IMG/VR virus record: IMGVR_UViG_3300008119_000039
Span: 20,522-84,521 of that record
Source: a virus
Length of the DNA: 64,000 nucleotides
Strand: one strand, 5' to 3'
The stretch's first letter is position 1; each line of letters starts with the position of its first letter. The notes beneath the pieces were generated by a model. It saw nothing but the letters and a program-made list of their open reading frames with translations, was not told the origin of the DNA and did not search any database. Shown piece by piece: positions 1 through 8,524 of this stretch. A program made the position numbers and the translations under genes.

Positions 1-612
1 TATTCTGAGTCTGAAGTTAATGAGGGCTACTACGAAAAGCCAGCATCAGCATATCGCCGTAAAGGTGACGAAGTGAGAGATCCAACTCCAGTTGCTCCAG
101 TTCCAGCTAAGAAGTATATCAAAGGTACACCTGAGAATAAAGCAGCAAGAGCAGCAAGCAAGCCAATCAATGGTATGCCAACTAATGTAAAGTCAGAAGA
201 ACTTAAAGGCAATCAACACAAGATTGATAAAAACAAGAATGGTAAGATTGATGCCCATGACTTTAAGTTACTGCGTAAAGAAGAGCAGTCTAAAGAACAA
301 TTTGAAAACGGAGAATTGGAAACAATGTCAAAATCATACAAACAATTTGTTGAATCATTAAACGAAATTAAAATGTCAGATTTGCCATCGCGTAAAATAA
401 GTGGTTCAAGCTACGGTGCTCAATACCACGATTCAGAAGGCGATGATGAAGAAGAAAAACCAAAAGCTAAACCAGCAGCAGATGCTGTAAAGCGTGGTCG
501 TGGTCGTCCAGCAGGTGCTAAATCTGGTGCACGTCAAAGTGGCTCTGCCGTTAAGTCAAAGAATGGCGCAGACTACACTGGTTATAAATTACACTTACCA
601 AATAAGAACTAA
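1..612 (+). CDS. Partial conserved phage protein with EF-hand-like loop and AT-hook
   Basis: The reading frame is open from base 1, so the N-terminus lies outside the window. A loop at nt 226-264 (D-K-N-K-N-G-K-I-D-A-H-D) matches an EF-hand/dockerin-type calcium loop. A basic KRGRGRP stretch at nt 490-510 resembles an AT-hook. Between them is an acidic DDEEE patch. An in-frame ATG at 325 has GGAG upstream, so a shorter C-terminal product is possible. I cannot assign a function; DNA-binding or prohead-associated are both plausible. It is followed closely by the next gene. Confidence 0.75.
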   Translation, partial: YSESEVNEGYYEKPASAYRRKGDEVRDPTPVAPVPAKKYIKGTPENKAARAASKPINGMPTNVKSEELKGNQHKIDKNKNGKIDAHDFKLLRKEEQSKEQFENGELETMSKSYKQFVESLNEIKMSDLPSRKISGSSYGAQYHDSEGDDEEEKPKAKPAADAVKRGRGRPAGAKSGARQSGSAVKSKNGADYTGYKLHLPNKN

Positions 613-627
613 CTAAGGGGAATTAAA

Positions 628-897
628 ATGGCACTATGGTCAAATACAGACGCAGAAGGCAGCAAACCAAAATATCTAAACACTGCTGGTAAAGCAGCTG
701 TTGAAGGTATCTCTGCAGCAGAAGCAGCAATTGCAGCAAACAAAGCAAAGGGTGTTGCTCATGCTGGTTGGGTTACTACTCGTACTTATACTGATGCACA
801 AGGTCGTACTCGCAACAAGACTGAAGTTCTAGTTGCTATGGGTTCAATGACTGGCGATGATAATACTGATGATACTACTATTGGTATTGATGCCTAA
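628..897 (+). CDS. Conserved T4-like small protein, possible virion component
   Basis: An 89-residue protein preceded by AAGGGG. The pattern MALWSNTDA, then KPKYLN, an alanine-rich helix, an AGW motif and TYTDAQGRTRNKTEVLVAM is one I recognise from small conserved genes of T4-like cyano- and pelagiphages, sometimes annotated as virion structural. It has no cysteines, signal peptide or membrane segment. The stop codon overlaps a CTAAATA motif and a terminator-like hairpin follows at once, so it probably ends a transcription unit. The biochemical role is unknown. Confidence 0.7.
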   Translation: MALWSNTDAEGSKPKYLNTAGKAAVEGISAAEAAIAANKAKGVAHAGWVTTRTYTDAQGRTRNKTEVLVAMGSMTGDDNTDDTTIGIDA

Positions 898-907
898 ATA
901 GTAGTAA

Positions 908-935
908 TGAGGGGAGATTGGCTCCCCTCTCGTTT
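908..935 (+). terminator. Rho-independent terminator
   Basis: A GGGGAG stem and its complement CTCCCC are separated by ATTGG, extended on both sides and followed by CTCGTTTT. It lies directly after the 89-residue gene and before the start at 951. Confidence 0.75.
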
Positions 936-950
936 TACGATTGATTGGAA

Positions 951-1328
951 ATGAGAGAACCTTTGAGTGAAAATAACTTTCTTCTACATGCTATGCATCA
1001 CTATGATAATCCGCAGTGTTCTAACATAGAAGAGTTTGAAGATGATTTAAAGAAGTTTGTTTATCTTAAGAAACTAATATATCGTTATAAGAATGTTGGT
1101 GAGTTAAGAGAAAGATTAATCTTAAATCATATAATTGTTCTCTACAATATTTTTGGCGATGAAACAACTCGTATGTTGTTTCATAAGATTGAAGAGCCAT
1201 TGTGGCCACAGTTAGTCACGTTTTTGGTTTATCTTAATCGTATGCCTGAAAGCGTACCTGAGTATGGAATTACCTTGGCAGATATTAAACTAGACGAAAC
1301 TATTATTGCTGTATTAAGGAAGATATGA
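951..1328 (+). CDS. Conserved hypothetical T4-like protein (DUF7207-like)
   Basis: 125 residues from the ATG at 951; a TTG two codons upstream is less likely. The motifs NNFLLHAMHHYDNPQC, LILNHIIVLYNIFG and a C-terminal LRKI match a conserved T4-like phage family that I believe is DUF7207; no function is known. It is a helical soluble protein. Its stop overlaps the next start (ATGA), indicating translational coupling. Confidence 0.7.
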   Translation: MREPLSENNFLLHAMHHYDNPQCSNIEEFEDDLKKFVYLKKLIYRYKNVGELRERLILNHIIVLYNIFGDETTRMLFHKIEEPLWPQLVTFLVYLNRMPESVPEYGITLADIKLDETIIAVLRKI

Positions 1329-1858
1329 GTAGGTTAGTAGACAATCTTATTGCATACCGAATTCTGTCAATGCTTATCAAACCATTTTCAGAAACAAGTG
1401 CATACCAATTGGGTATTATCGATGATAAAGGTAAGAACCTAAAGAAGAGCAGCACACTCACAACTACCAAAGAAAAAGACGCATACACATATTTACATCG
1501 TTTGGTGTTTAATATGAAAAAGATTATCAATCGTCTTCCAGGTGGTGAGTCAAAGCTAAAGAATTTAGTTAGTGCGTTCTTTCTAGTAAAAGAATACTAC
1601 GAAACAAACGATCGTTCATTATCACTTATGGAAGAACGATATAATACACTACTGGAAAAAGTAAGTAAATATAATTTAACTCTAGTTGAAGAAGAAATGC
1701 TTATTGTTGAATTTCTTGAGCGTGGTATTATATTAGAAGATGGTGTGGCAAATGTTACTGGTGCTGCTGTTTCAACAGATACTCCTGCTCCATTGAAGAA
1801 AGATATTAAAAAGTATAAACAGATCGCTAGAAGAAAAATTCCAGTAGAGGTTGCATAA
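1325..1858 (+). CDS. Conserved hypothetical T4-like protein
   Basis: 177 residues, coupled to the upstream gene by a 4-base overlap and to the downstream gene by TAATG. It starts MSRLVDNLIAYRILSMLIKPF, a pattern I recall next to the preceding family in other T4-like phages. It is mostly helical and charged, with a basic KKDIKKYKQIARRK tail. No catalytic motif was seen. The conserved pairing suggests the two products work together. Confidence 0.65.
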   Translation: MSRLVDNLIAYRILSMLIKPFSETSAYQLGIIDDKGKNLKKSSTLTTTKEKDAYTYLHRLVFNMKKIINRLPGGESKLKNLVSAFFLVKEYYETNDRSLSLMEERYNTLLEKVSKYNLTLVEEEMLIVEFLERGIILEDGVANVTGAAVSTDTPAPLKKDIKKYKQIARRKIPVEVA

Positions 1859-2301
1859 TGTGGATGTTGAGTTTTATTCCAGACGCAATACTACTCTGGA
1901 CAATTCATATTATATTGATAGCTGGTGTAATTGGTGTTGCTGCATCATACACAGTATTTAAATTTCCATTTATAAATCGTTATCGTTTACCAATTCAAAT
2001 AATTTCATTTCTGTTGGTAGTTGTTGGTATCTTCTTTGAAGGTAGTTATGCAACAGAGAAAAGCTGGCGTGATCGTGTAGCGGAATTACAAGAAAAAGTA
2101 GCAAAAGCAGAAGCCCAGTCTAAAGTAGCAAATGAAAATATAAAAACTGTCTACGTAGACAAAGTAAGAATTGTTAAAGAACAACAAGTAGTTGTTCAAG
2201 AAAAGATTAAAACTGTTGAATTAAAGATTGATTCACAGTGTAAAATAACTGCGGATACCGTTGATATTTTAAACGAAGCAGCAAAGGGTAGTAAGAAATG
2301 A
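1858..2301 (+). CDS. Inner-membrane coiled-coil protein, candidate i-spanin
   Basis: 147 residues. Two hydrophobic segments (about residues 12-33 and 43-63) are followed by a long charged coiled coil (about 70-125) that would lie in the periplasm or cytoplasm depending on topology. The next gene overlaps by ATGA and encodes a small lipoprotein, the usual layout of two-component spanins (Rz/Rz1 type), which fuse inner and outer membranes at lysis. Classical i-spanins have a single N-terminal anchor, so the assignment is inference from arrangement. Confidence 0.5.
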   Translation: MWMLSFIPDAILLWTIHIILIAGVIGVAASYTVFKFPFINRYRLPIQIISFLLVVVGIFFEGSYATEKSWRDRVAELQEKVAKAEAQSKVANENIKTVYVDKVRIVKEQQVVVQEKIKTVELKIDSQCKITADTVDILNEAAKGSKK

Positions 2302-2558
2302 AACTCTTGTTACTTATTCCTGCAGTTCTTTTAACTGGATGTTTGGTCACTCCAGTTAAACAAAACTTTCCTGAAGTACCACCTGAAATTATGATAGCAT
2401 GTCCTGACCTAAAAACTGTGGAGCCAACTGAAAAACTATCTGAAGTTTTGAAAGTTGTTGTCGATAACTATGGGCAATATCACGAGTGTCGTGCCAAAGT
2501 AGATGCATGGCTAGAGTGGTATAAAACCCAGAAACAAATTTTTAAGACTGTAAACTAA
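2298..2558 (+). CDS. Small outer-membrane lipoprotein, candidate o-spanin
   Basis: 86 residues with a clear lipobox (LLTGC, Cys15) after a short hydrophobic signal, so it should be lipidated by Lgt and cut by signal peptidase II. A proline-containing segment follows, as in Rz1-type proteins. It overlaps the coiled-coil membrane gene by four bases. Together they look like a spanin pair for the last step of Gram-negative lysis. The lipoprotein call is strong; the spanin role is inferred. Confidence 0.6.
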   Translation: MKLLLLIPAVLLTGCLVTPVKQNFPEVPPEIMIACPDLKTVEPTEKLSEVLKVVVDNYGQYHECRAKVDAWLEWYKTQKQIFKTVN

Positions 2559-2559
2559 G

Positions 2560-2916
2560 ATGGAACTACCAGAAAGACTCGCTAAATTGGAAGCACAAGT
2601 AGAAACAATAAAAGAGGATGTCAAAGAATTGAAGCACGATATCAAAGAAGTGCATTCTCGTTTGACTACTTCAAACAGAGAAATCGTGGACAAGATTGAC
2701 GATATGCAAACACGTATTGAACACAAGATGCAAGCTAATGCAAAGATCAATCAAGATCAACACGAAGTCATTCGTAAAGATGTCGTTGAAGATCTAGAAA
2801 GAATGAATACCCGTGTTTCTGCATTGGAACAGTGGAAGTGGTATGTAATCGGTGGTGCTGCTGTTGCAGGGTTTGTTCTTGGACACATCAACGAGATCGC
2901 AAACTACATAAAATAA
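2560..2916 (+). CDS. Coiled-coil protein with C-terminal membrane anchor (XhlA/holin-like)
   Basis: 118 residues: a heptad-rich charged coiled coil (about 1-90) and one C-terminal hydrophobic helix (about 95-112, WYVIGGAAVAGFVLG). This layout resembles the XhlA/haemolysin-type accessory holin family. It lies two bases after the candidate o-spanin and completes a probable lysis cassette. Without a search I cannot separate a holin accessory protein from another tail-anchored coiled-coil protein. Confidence 0.5.
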   Translation: MELPERLAKLEAQVETIKEDVKELKHDIKEVHSRLTTSNREIVDKIDDMQTRIEHKMQANAKINQDQHEVIRKDVVEDLERMNTRVSALEQWKWYVIGGAAVAGFVLGHINEIANYIK

Positions 2917-2968
2917 ATTTTCTTTTTATTATGAATCAGAGTAAAATTGTTACTCTTGTGGGGTTATT

Positions 2969-3991
2969 ATGCTATACATTGACAACAAATTTGCAAGTAT
3001 TCTTGGATCACGTCTAAGAAACTTTAAACAAAAAAACGATTATCTGTGGAACTATTCTTGCCCAGTATGCGGGGATAGTTCTAAGAATAAATTAAAGGCA
3101 CGTGGATACATCTACCGTAAAGGTTCTGATTTATTCGTTCGGTGTCATAACTGCAACTACGGTTCAAATCTTGGTAGCTTAATCAAGTATGTAGATGCTA
3201 AACTTTATGATGAGTACGTTCTTGAACGCTACAAAGGTGGTGCTAGTAAACACAACGCACACAAAGATGTGGCAGCAATCCTCCCAGAAGAAACCCCAGA
3301 AGTATTTCTAGAAGATGCTATTCTAGAGAGTTTGGCTCGCCTAGATACGTTAGACATCACACACCCTGCTGTAAAATATTTAATTAAAAGAAAGATTCCA
3401 AAACAATATTGGAATCTACTTTATTTTGCACCTAAGTTTAAAAAGTTTACCAACTCAGTAACACCTAAGTTTCAGGAACCAATTGAAGGTGATCATCCAA
3501 GAATGATCATTCCGTTTTTTAACCCAGCAGGTAAATGTTTTGCTTATCAAGGTAGAGCGTATGGCGATGAGCAACCCAAGTACTATACAATTAAAGTTGA
3601 TGAAACACAGGAGAAAATATATGGACTCGATCGCTTGGATTATAGCAAACGCATATACGTTGTTGAAGGACCAATTGATTCGTTATTCTTACCGAATTCA
3701 ATTGCTGTTTCAGGAGCAAGTTTTGATACCCCTACTATTCGGCAGTTACTTACTAATGCAACGATTGTAATGGACAATGAACCCCGCAATAAAGATATAG
3801 CAAGACAACTTGAAAAATATATCGATTTGGGGTATAATGTAGTTATGTATCCTGATTCAGTTCAGGAAAAAGATATTAACGATATGGTTTTATCGGGTAG
3901 ATCGCCTGATGAAATTCTAGAACTCATAAATACCAATACCTTCACTGGTATGGAAGCGAAATTAAAATATGCGAATTGGAGAAAGAATTGA
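2969..3991 (+). CDS. 61: DNA primase, T4 gp61-like
   Basis: 340 residues, close to T4 gp61 (342). An N-terminal zinc-binding domain has Cys31/Cys34 and Cys59/Cys62 (CPVC and CHNC). A TOPRIM-type catalytic core follows (VVEGPIDSLF, then IVMDNE and a PDSVQEKDIND acidic patch). It makes RNA primers for lagging-strand synthesis with the gp41 helicase; the gp59 loader and gp32 are at 52.8-54.6 kb. The 3' end overlaps the thyX start by 16 bases. Confidence 0.9.
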   Translation: MLYIDNKFASILGSRLRNFKQKNDYLWNYSCPVCGDSSKNKLKARGYIYRKGSDLFVRCHNCNYGSNLGSLIKYVDAKLYDEYVLERYKGGASKHNAHKDVAAILPEETPEVFLEDAILESLARLDTLDITHPAVKYLIKRKIPKQYWNLLYFAPKFKKFTNSVTPKFQEPIEGDHPRMIIPFFNPAGKCFAYQGRAYGDEQPKYYTIKVDETQEKIYGLDRLDYSKRIYVVEGPIDSLFLPNSIAVSGASFDTPTIRQLLTNATIVMDNEPRNKDIARQLEKYIDLGYNVVMYPDSVQEKDINDMVLSGRSPDEILELINTNTFTGMEAKLKYANWRKN

Positions 3992-4668
3992 AAGTCAATT
4001 TAATTAGTTATAGTAAGCCCTCCATTACCATGTATGAAGAAGGTCTCAAAGATGCTCAAGAACTCATAGCTTATTGCGCACGAGTTTCTAATCCAAGCAA
4101 TCAATTTAATGTTGAAACAGCTGACAAGCTAATTCGTTATCTAATTAAACACAAACACTGGTCACCACTAGAAATGGTTAGTGCTTGTCTCGAAATTGAA
4201 ACAACTCGAGATATTGCTCGCCAAATTTTACGCCATCGCTCTTTTAGTTTTCAAGAATTCAGCCAACGCTACGCAGATCCAACTAAGGACTTATCATTTG
4301 TCTTAAGAGAAGCAAGACTCCAAGACGAAAAGAATCGTCAAAATAGTGTAGAGTTACCAGCCACAATTGCTGGGCAGAATATTGCTGAAGAGTGGTATGC
4401 TAGACAAAGAGAAATTCTAGCATTAGTGACAAAAACGTATGACTGGGCAATCTCACAAGGTATTGCTAAAGAACAAGCAAGAGCAATTCTACCAGAAGGA
4501 AATACAGTTAGTCGTTTATACATGAACGGTACACTGCGTAGTTGGATACACTACATCGAGTTGCGCAGTGGTAATGGTACACAAAAAGAACATGTGGAAG
4601 TAGCAAGGGAATGTGCTAAAGTTATTGCTGAAGCATTTCCAATGTCTACGGATTTTATTAATCAATAA
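3976..4668 (+). CDS. thyX: Flavin-dependent thymidylate synthase ThyX
   Basis: 230 residues from a TTG start overlapping the primase gene; a second TTG at 3988 is possible. The ThyX signature RHRxxSxxxxSxR is intact at residues 86-98 (RHRSFSFQEFSQR). The enzyme methylates dUMP to dTMP using methylene-tetrahydrofolate and FAD/NADPH. It is unrelated to the T4 td enzyme, a common replacement in aquatic phages. It sits just before nrdA and nrdB, forming a dNTP supply block. Confidence 0.93.
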   Translation: MEKELKVNLISYSKPSITMYEEGLKDAQELIAYCARVSNPSNQFNVETADKLIRYLIKHKHWSPLEMVSACLEIETTRDIARQILRHRSFSFQEFSQRYADPTKDLSFVLREARLQDEKNRQNSVELPATIAGQNIAEEWYARQREILALVTKTYDWAISQGIAKEQARAILPEGNTVSRLYMNGTLRSWIHYIELRSGNGTQKEHVEVARECAKVIAEAFPMSTDFINQ

Positions 4669-4687
4669 GAAATATAACAGGAAGTTT

Positions 4688-6487
4688 ATGGAAAATATTG
4701 TGCATGGCATAAAGGTTGATTATTCTCGTGATGCGTTGTTTGACGAACTAGGAAGAATAAGATTAAAAGAAAGTTACATGAAAGATGACGAAACATCTCC
4801 TCAAGAAAGATTTGCTTTTGTTAGTAGTAAGTTTGGTAGTGATCCTGCCCATGCTCAAAGGTTGTATGACTACTCCAGTAGACACTGGTTGTCTTATTCT
4901 ACCCCAATCCTCAGTTTCGGGAGGAGTAAACGTGGTTTGCCGATCTCATGTTTTTTAAATTATATTGAAGATACAGCGGAGGGTTTAGTTGATAATCTTA
5001 GTGAAACTAATTGGCTTAGTATGCTTGGTGGTGGCGTTGGTATCGGTTTTGGTATACGTTCGGCAGACGATAAGAGCACTGGCGTTATGCCGCACCTCAA
5101 GATGTACGATGCATCAAGTTTGGCTTATCGCCAAGGTCGTACTCGTCGTGGATCTTATGCTGCTTACCTTGATATTAGTCATCCAGATATTATAAATTTC
5201 TTGGAGATGCGTAAACCAACAGGTGACCAGAATATGCGTTGCTTGAACTTGCACCATGGTATTAACATTCCAGATGCATTTATGGAATTAGTTGAGCAAT
5301 CTATGATTGACCCAAATTTCGATGACTCTTGGAATCTAGTTGACCCAGCATCAAACGAAATTCGTGAAACTGTTTCAGCCAAAGAAATGTGGCAACGTAT
5401 TCTAGAAATGCGTATGATGACAGGTGAACCATACATACACTTTATTGATGAATCAAATCGTAAACTTCCACAGTGGTTAAAGGATAAAGGTTTAAAGGTT
5501 CATCAATCAAATCTATGTTCAGAGATTATTCTACCAACAGATGAAAAGCGTACTGCTGTTTGTTGCTTGTCATCACTAAACTTGGAGTATTACGATGAGT
5601 GGAAAACAGATCCTCTTTTCCTTGCTGATATTGCAGAAATGCTTGACAATGTTCTTCAGTATTTTATTGATAATGCACCTTCCACCATCAAAAGAGCTAA
5701 ATATTCCGCCATGCGTGAGCGAAGTATCGGCATCGGTGCGTTGGGTTGGCATGCCTACTTGCAGAAAAACAAGTTACCTTGGGAATCACCAATGGCAATT
5801 GGTCGCAACAAACAAATCTTTACACACATAAGAGGAAAGTTAGATGAGGCAAACAAATTATTGGGATCTAAGCGTGGTGAAGCGTTGGACGCAGTGGGTA
5901 CTGGGAATCGCTTTAGTCATCTTATGGCTATTGCTCCCAATGCTTCTTCTTCCATTCTCATGGGCAATACTAGTCCTAGTATTGAACCTTACCGTGCCAA
6001 TGCTTATCGCCAAGACACTCTATCGGGTTCTCACCTAAATAAAAATCGCTTCTTAGATATTATTATTCAAGAAGAATCCCAGAAAAATAAAGAAGGTTGG
6101 GCAGATGATGTTTGGCGTAGCATTATTGCCAATGATGGTTCTGTTCAGCATCTCGATTGGATGGATCAGTGGACTAAAGATGTTTATAAAACATCAATGG
6201 AGATTGATCAGCGTTGGGTAGTTCAGCATGCTGCAGATCGTCAAGAGTTTATTGACCAAGCCCAATCACTAAACGTATTCTTCAGACCAGACTCACACAT
6301 TAAATACATTCATGCTGTTCACTTTATGGCTTGGAAATTAAAGCTAAAGACGATGTACTACTGCCGTTCTGATAAGATCGCAAAAGCGGATAAAGTTAGT
6401 AAGCGTATTGAACGTGAGGTTATCAAAGAAATCAATCTCCATGCACTAACTGGTGACGCAGATACTTGCTTAGCCTGCGAAGGATAA
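4688..6487 (+). CDS. nrdA: Class I ribonucleotide reductase large subunit
   Basis: 599 residues from the ATG at 4688, which has AGGAAG upstream; an in-frame upstream extension lies inside thyX and is unlikely. It has the redox Cys of LPISCFLNY, the NLCSEI catalytic Cys/Glu motif, a second active-site Cys (AVCCLSSLN), the MYYC tyrosine pair for radical transfer, and a C-terminal CLAC pair for re-reduction. It is about 150 residues shorter than E. coli or T4 NrdA and starts near the catalytic core, so the N-terminal ATP-cone activity domain appears to be absent. It pairs with NrdB downstream. Confidence 0.95.
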   Translation: MENIVHGIKVDYSRDALFDELGRIRLKESYMKDDETSPQERFAFVSSKFGSDPAHAQRLYDYSSRHWLSYSTPILSFGRSKRGLPISCFLNYIEDTAEGLVDNLSETNWLSMLGGGVGIGFGIRSADDKSTGVMPHLKMYDASSLAYRQGRTRRGSYAAYLDISHPDIINFLEMRKPTGDQNMRCLNLHHGINIPDAFMELVEQSMIDPNFDDSWNLVDPASNEIRETVSAKEMWQRILEMRMMTGEPYIHFIDESNRKLPQWLKDKGLKVHQSNLCSEIILPTDEKRTAVCCLSSLNLEYYDEWKTDPLFLADIAEMLDNVLQYFIDNAPSTIKRAKYSAMRERSIGIGALGWHAYLQKNKLPWESPMAIGRNKQIFTHIRGKLDEANKLLGSKRGEALDAVGTGNRFSHLMAIAPNASSSILMGNTSPSIEPYRANAYRQDTLSGSHLNKNRFLDIIIQEESQKNKEGWADDVWRSIIANDGSVQHLDWMDQWTKDVYKTSMEIDQRWVVQHAADRQEFIDQAQSLNVFFRPDSHIKYIHAVHFMAWKLKLKTMYYCRSDKIAKADKVSKRIEREVIKEINLHALTGDADTCLACEG

Positions 6488-6489
6488 AA

Positions 6490-6678
6490 ATGGATGCCTA
6501 TGACATTGCGGATAAAATTAAAAAGTATTGGTGTGCAGTAGTTCCAAAGAACTCTGGTGAAATTACTAAAACAAATAAAAAAATCAGAGTAGTTGTTAAT
6601 ACTGACGAAGGTTATCGTGAAGTTGTAGGTGTTTATATCAAAGATGATATGATAGAACTAACATTGGACAAGGAATAA
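6490..6678 (+). CDS. Small hypothetical protein between nrdA and nrdB
   Basis: 62 residues from the ATG at 6490, with AAGGA upstream. It has a short helical N-terminus and a beta-rich C-terminus (KIRVVVNTDEGYREVVGVYI). It is tightly packed between nrdA and nrdB (two-base gaps) and so is co-expressed. Not recognised; a modulator of the reductase is possible but unsupported. Confidence 0.7.
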   Translation: MDAYDIADKIKKYWCAVVPKNSGEITKTNKKIRVVVNTDEGYREVVGVYIKDDMIELTLDKE

Positions 6679-6679
6679 G

Positions 6680-7669
6680 ATGGTAAAGACTAAAACAAAA
6701 ATGACAGATGAACGTAGCTACTTTAAGCCGTTCAACTATCCATGGGCATACGAAGCATGGTTAAAGCACGAACAAGCACATTGGTTGCACACAGAAGTAC
6801 CAATGATGGAAGACGTTAAGCAATGGAAGAAAAGTTTAACACCACACGAGAAAACATTCTTGACAAACATCTTTCGTTTCTTTACGCAAGGTGACATTGA
6901 CGTAGCTGGTGGATATGTAAAGAACTACTTACCATACTTCCCACAACCAGAAGTACGTATGATGCTAATGGGTTTTGCTGCACGTGAAGCACTACACATT
7001 GCTGCGTATTCACATCTAATTGAAACACTTGGTTTACCTGAGATTACATATTCTCAGTTTATGGAATACCAAGAGATGAAAGACAAGCACGATTACGTTC
7101 TTGATATTTCTTCTAAGAATGGCACTATTGAATCAACTGCTACTCACATTGCGGTATTCTCTGCCTTTACTGAAGGTATGCAATTATTCTCTTCATTCAT
7201 TATGTTGTTGAACTTCCCACGTCATGGATTGATGAAGGGGATGGGACAGATTGTTACTTGGAGTATTGTTGATGAAACAATGCACGCTGAGAATATGATG
7301 AAGTTGTTTAAAGAATACATCAAAGAAAATCCAGAGATCTGGGGTGATGATCTAAAAGGTAAGATTTATACAATCGCTGAAAAGATGGTTCAGTTGGAAG
7401 ATAAGTTTATTGATCTGGCATTTGCTGAAGGCGAGATGCGTGATCTTAAGCCAGAAGATGTTAAGACTTATATTCGTTATATCGCAGATCGTCGTTTAAT
7501 TGGTCTTGGTATGAAAGGTATCTTTAAAGTTAAAAAGAATCCACTACCATGGGTTGAAGAAATGATCAATGCACCTGTTCACGGTAACTTCTTTGAGAAT
7601 CGTGTAACAGATTACGCTAAAGGTGCATTGTCTGGTTCTTGGGATGACGTTTGGGGAGCAGCTGCTTAA
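6680..7669 (+). CDS. nrdB: Class I ribonucleotide reductase small subunit
   Basis: 329 residues of the ferritin-like radical-generating subunit. Expected metal ligands are visible: Asp72/Asp74 region (QGDID), Glu103 and His106 (REALHIAAY), a Glu in FTEGMQ, and Glu/His in DETMHAEN. The radical tyrosine is present as Tyr110, four residues after His106. It supplies the tyrosyl radical to NrdA. Its TAA overlaps the next ATG. Confidence 0.95.
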   Translation: MVKTKTKMTDERSYFKPFNYPWAYEAWLKHEQAHWLHTEVPMMEDVKQWKKSLTPHEKTFLTNIFRFFTQGDIDVAGGYVKNYLPYFPQPEVRMMLMGFAAREALHIAAYSHLIETLGLPEITYSQFMEYQEMKDKHDYVLDISSKNGTIESTATHIAVFSAFTEGMQLFSSFIMLLNFPRHGLMKGMGQIVTWSIVDETMHAENMMKLFKEYIKENPEIWGDDLKGKIYTIAEKMVQLEDKFIDLAFAEGEMRDLKPEDVKTYIRYIADRRLIGLGMKGIFKVKKNPLPWVEEMINAPVHGNFFENRVTDYAKGALSGSWDDVWGAAA

Positions 7670-8334
7670 TGTTAGAAACTATATGTGACACAATGCTGGA
7701 TGCTTACAAGCGTAACTGGATTACCAGTCGTGACGGTAATGTAAGCATTCGACATCACGATCGTGATCATTTTTATATTACGCCAAGTGGTGTGCGTAAG
7801 CAGACTATGCAGCCTGATCAGTTTAAAAAGATTATAATTAAACCACCAATGTCGTGGAATGAACCAAAGACTGGATTGATTGCAGAACGCTGGGGATGGA
7901 AAGAAGATAATTATACTGAGATCAGTGGAAATTTAAAACCTAGTGGAGAAATCCCATTACACTTTGGTTTACAAAAACAAATGGGTCAACACAGTAATGA
8001 TGTTCGTGTAGTTATGCACTTTCATCCAACTTACTGTGTTGCTGCTATGCACGCTGGTATTGAACTGGGTGATATCGCAAATGATTTCCCAGAACTAAGT
8101 AGATATACTAAAGTAGCAAAGAATGTGCCTGATGTTCCACCAATCTCTCAAGAATTAGCTGATCACTGCCATCGTAACTTGGAGTTAGATGATAGCGGTA
8201 ATATCGCATATGATATTGTTGGTATTAAGGGACATGGAGTAGTTTCCATTGACACTAGCCCATGGCGTGCTTATGAACACATTGAACGTCTTGAACACAT
8301 TTGCAAGATAGTACTTGCATCTAGAAAATACTAA
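7669..8334 (+). CDS. Class II aldolase/adducin family protein
   Basis: 221 residues; start ATG overlaps the nrdB stop (TAATG). Family hallmarks are visible: GNVSIR near the N-terminus, ITPSGV, PSGEIPLH, the zinc-binding HFHP pair and the third-ligand region KGHGVV. Members include fuculose- and ribulose-phosphate aldolases/epimerases and MtnB dehydratase; the substrate cannot be read here. Coupling to nrdB suggests sugar-phosphate or nucleoside-sugar metabolism, which is inference. Confidence 0.85.
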   Translation: MLETICDTMLDAYKRNWITSRDGNVSIRHHDRDHFYITPSGVRKQTMQPDQFKKIIIKPPMSWNEPKTGLIAERWGWKEDNYTEISGNLKPSGEIPLHFGLQKQMGQHSNDVRVVMHFHPTYCVAAMHAGIELGDIANDFPELSRYTKVAKNVPDVPPISQELADHCHRNLELDDSGNIAYDIVGIKGHGVVSIDTSPWRAYEHIERLEHICKIVLASRKY

Positions 8335-8345
8335 AAGGTAGAAAT

Positions 8346-8495
8346 ATGACAACAAAAGTATTTGAATGTGAATCATGTGGAACTTCAGGAAAGATAGTTA
8401 TCAAAGGTACTGATACTCAGTACGAAGATATTGTCTATTGCCCGATTTGTTCCGCAGACATTTACGAAGAAGAGGACTTAGACACAGAAGACTAA
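8346..8495 (+). CDS. 49-residue zinc-ribbon-like protein
   Basis: The ATG at 8346 has AAAGGTAG upstream. Two CxxC pairs (CESC and CPIC) are spaced as in a zinc ribbon, and the tail is very acidic (EEEDLDTED). Similar tiny zinc-ribbon proteins are common in T4-like phages; target unknown. Confidence 0.75.
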   Translation: MTTKVFECESCGTSGKIVIKGTDTQYEDIVYCPICSADIYEEEDLDTED

Positions 8496-8498
8496 ATA
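8492..8498 (+). promoter_or_regulatory. CTAAATA late-promoter-like motif
   Basis: CTAAATA lies 27 bases before the start at 8525, overlapping the previous stop codon. It is the same motif found before virion genes at 60528, 60560 (minus) and 60085 (minus). Inferred late promoter. Confidence 0.45.
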
Positions 8499-8524
8499 GA
8501 TGTTTACATCTATGAATTAGTCTA

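Noticed and set aside
894-900. CTAAATA as a late promoter before 951
   Set aside because: It sits directly upstream of a terminator hairpin at 908-935, so a transcript would end at once; likely a chance result of the stop codon context.
4613-4687. Longer NrdA starting inside thyX
   Set aside because: The extra residues are encoded within thyX and lack family similarity; the ATG at 4688 has a ribosome site.
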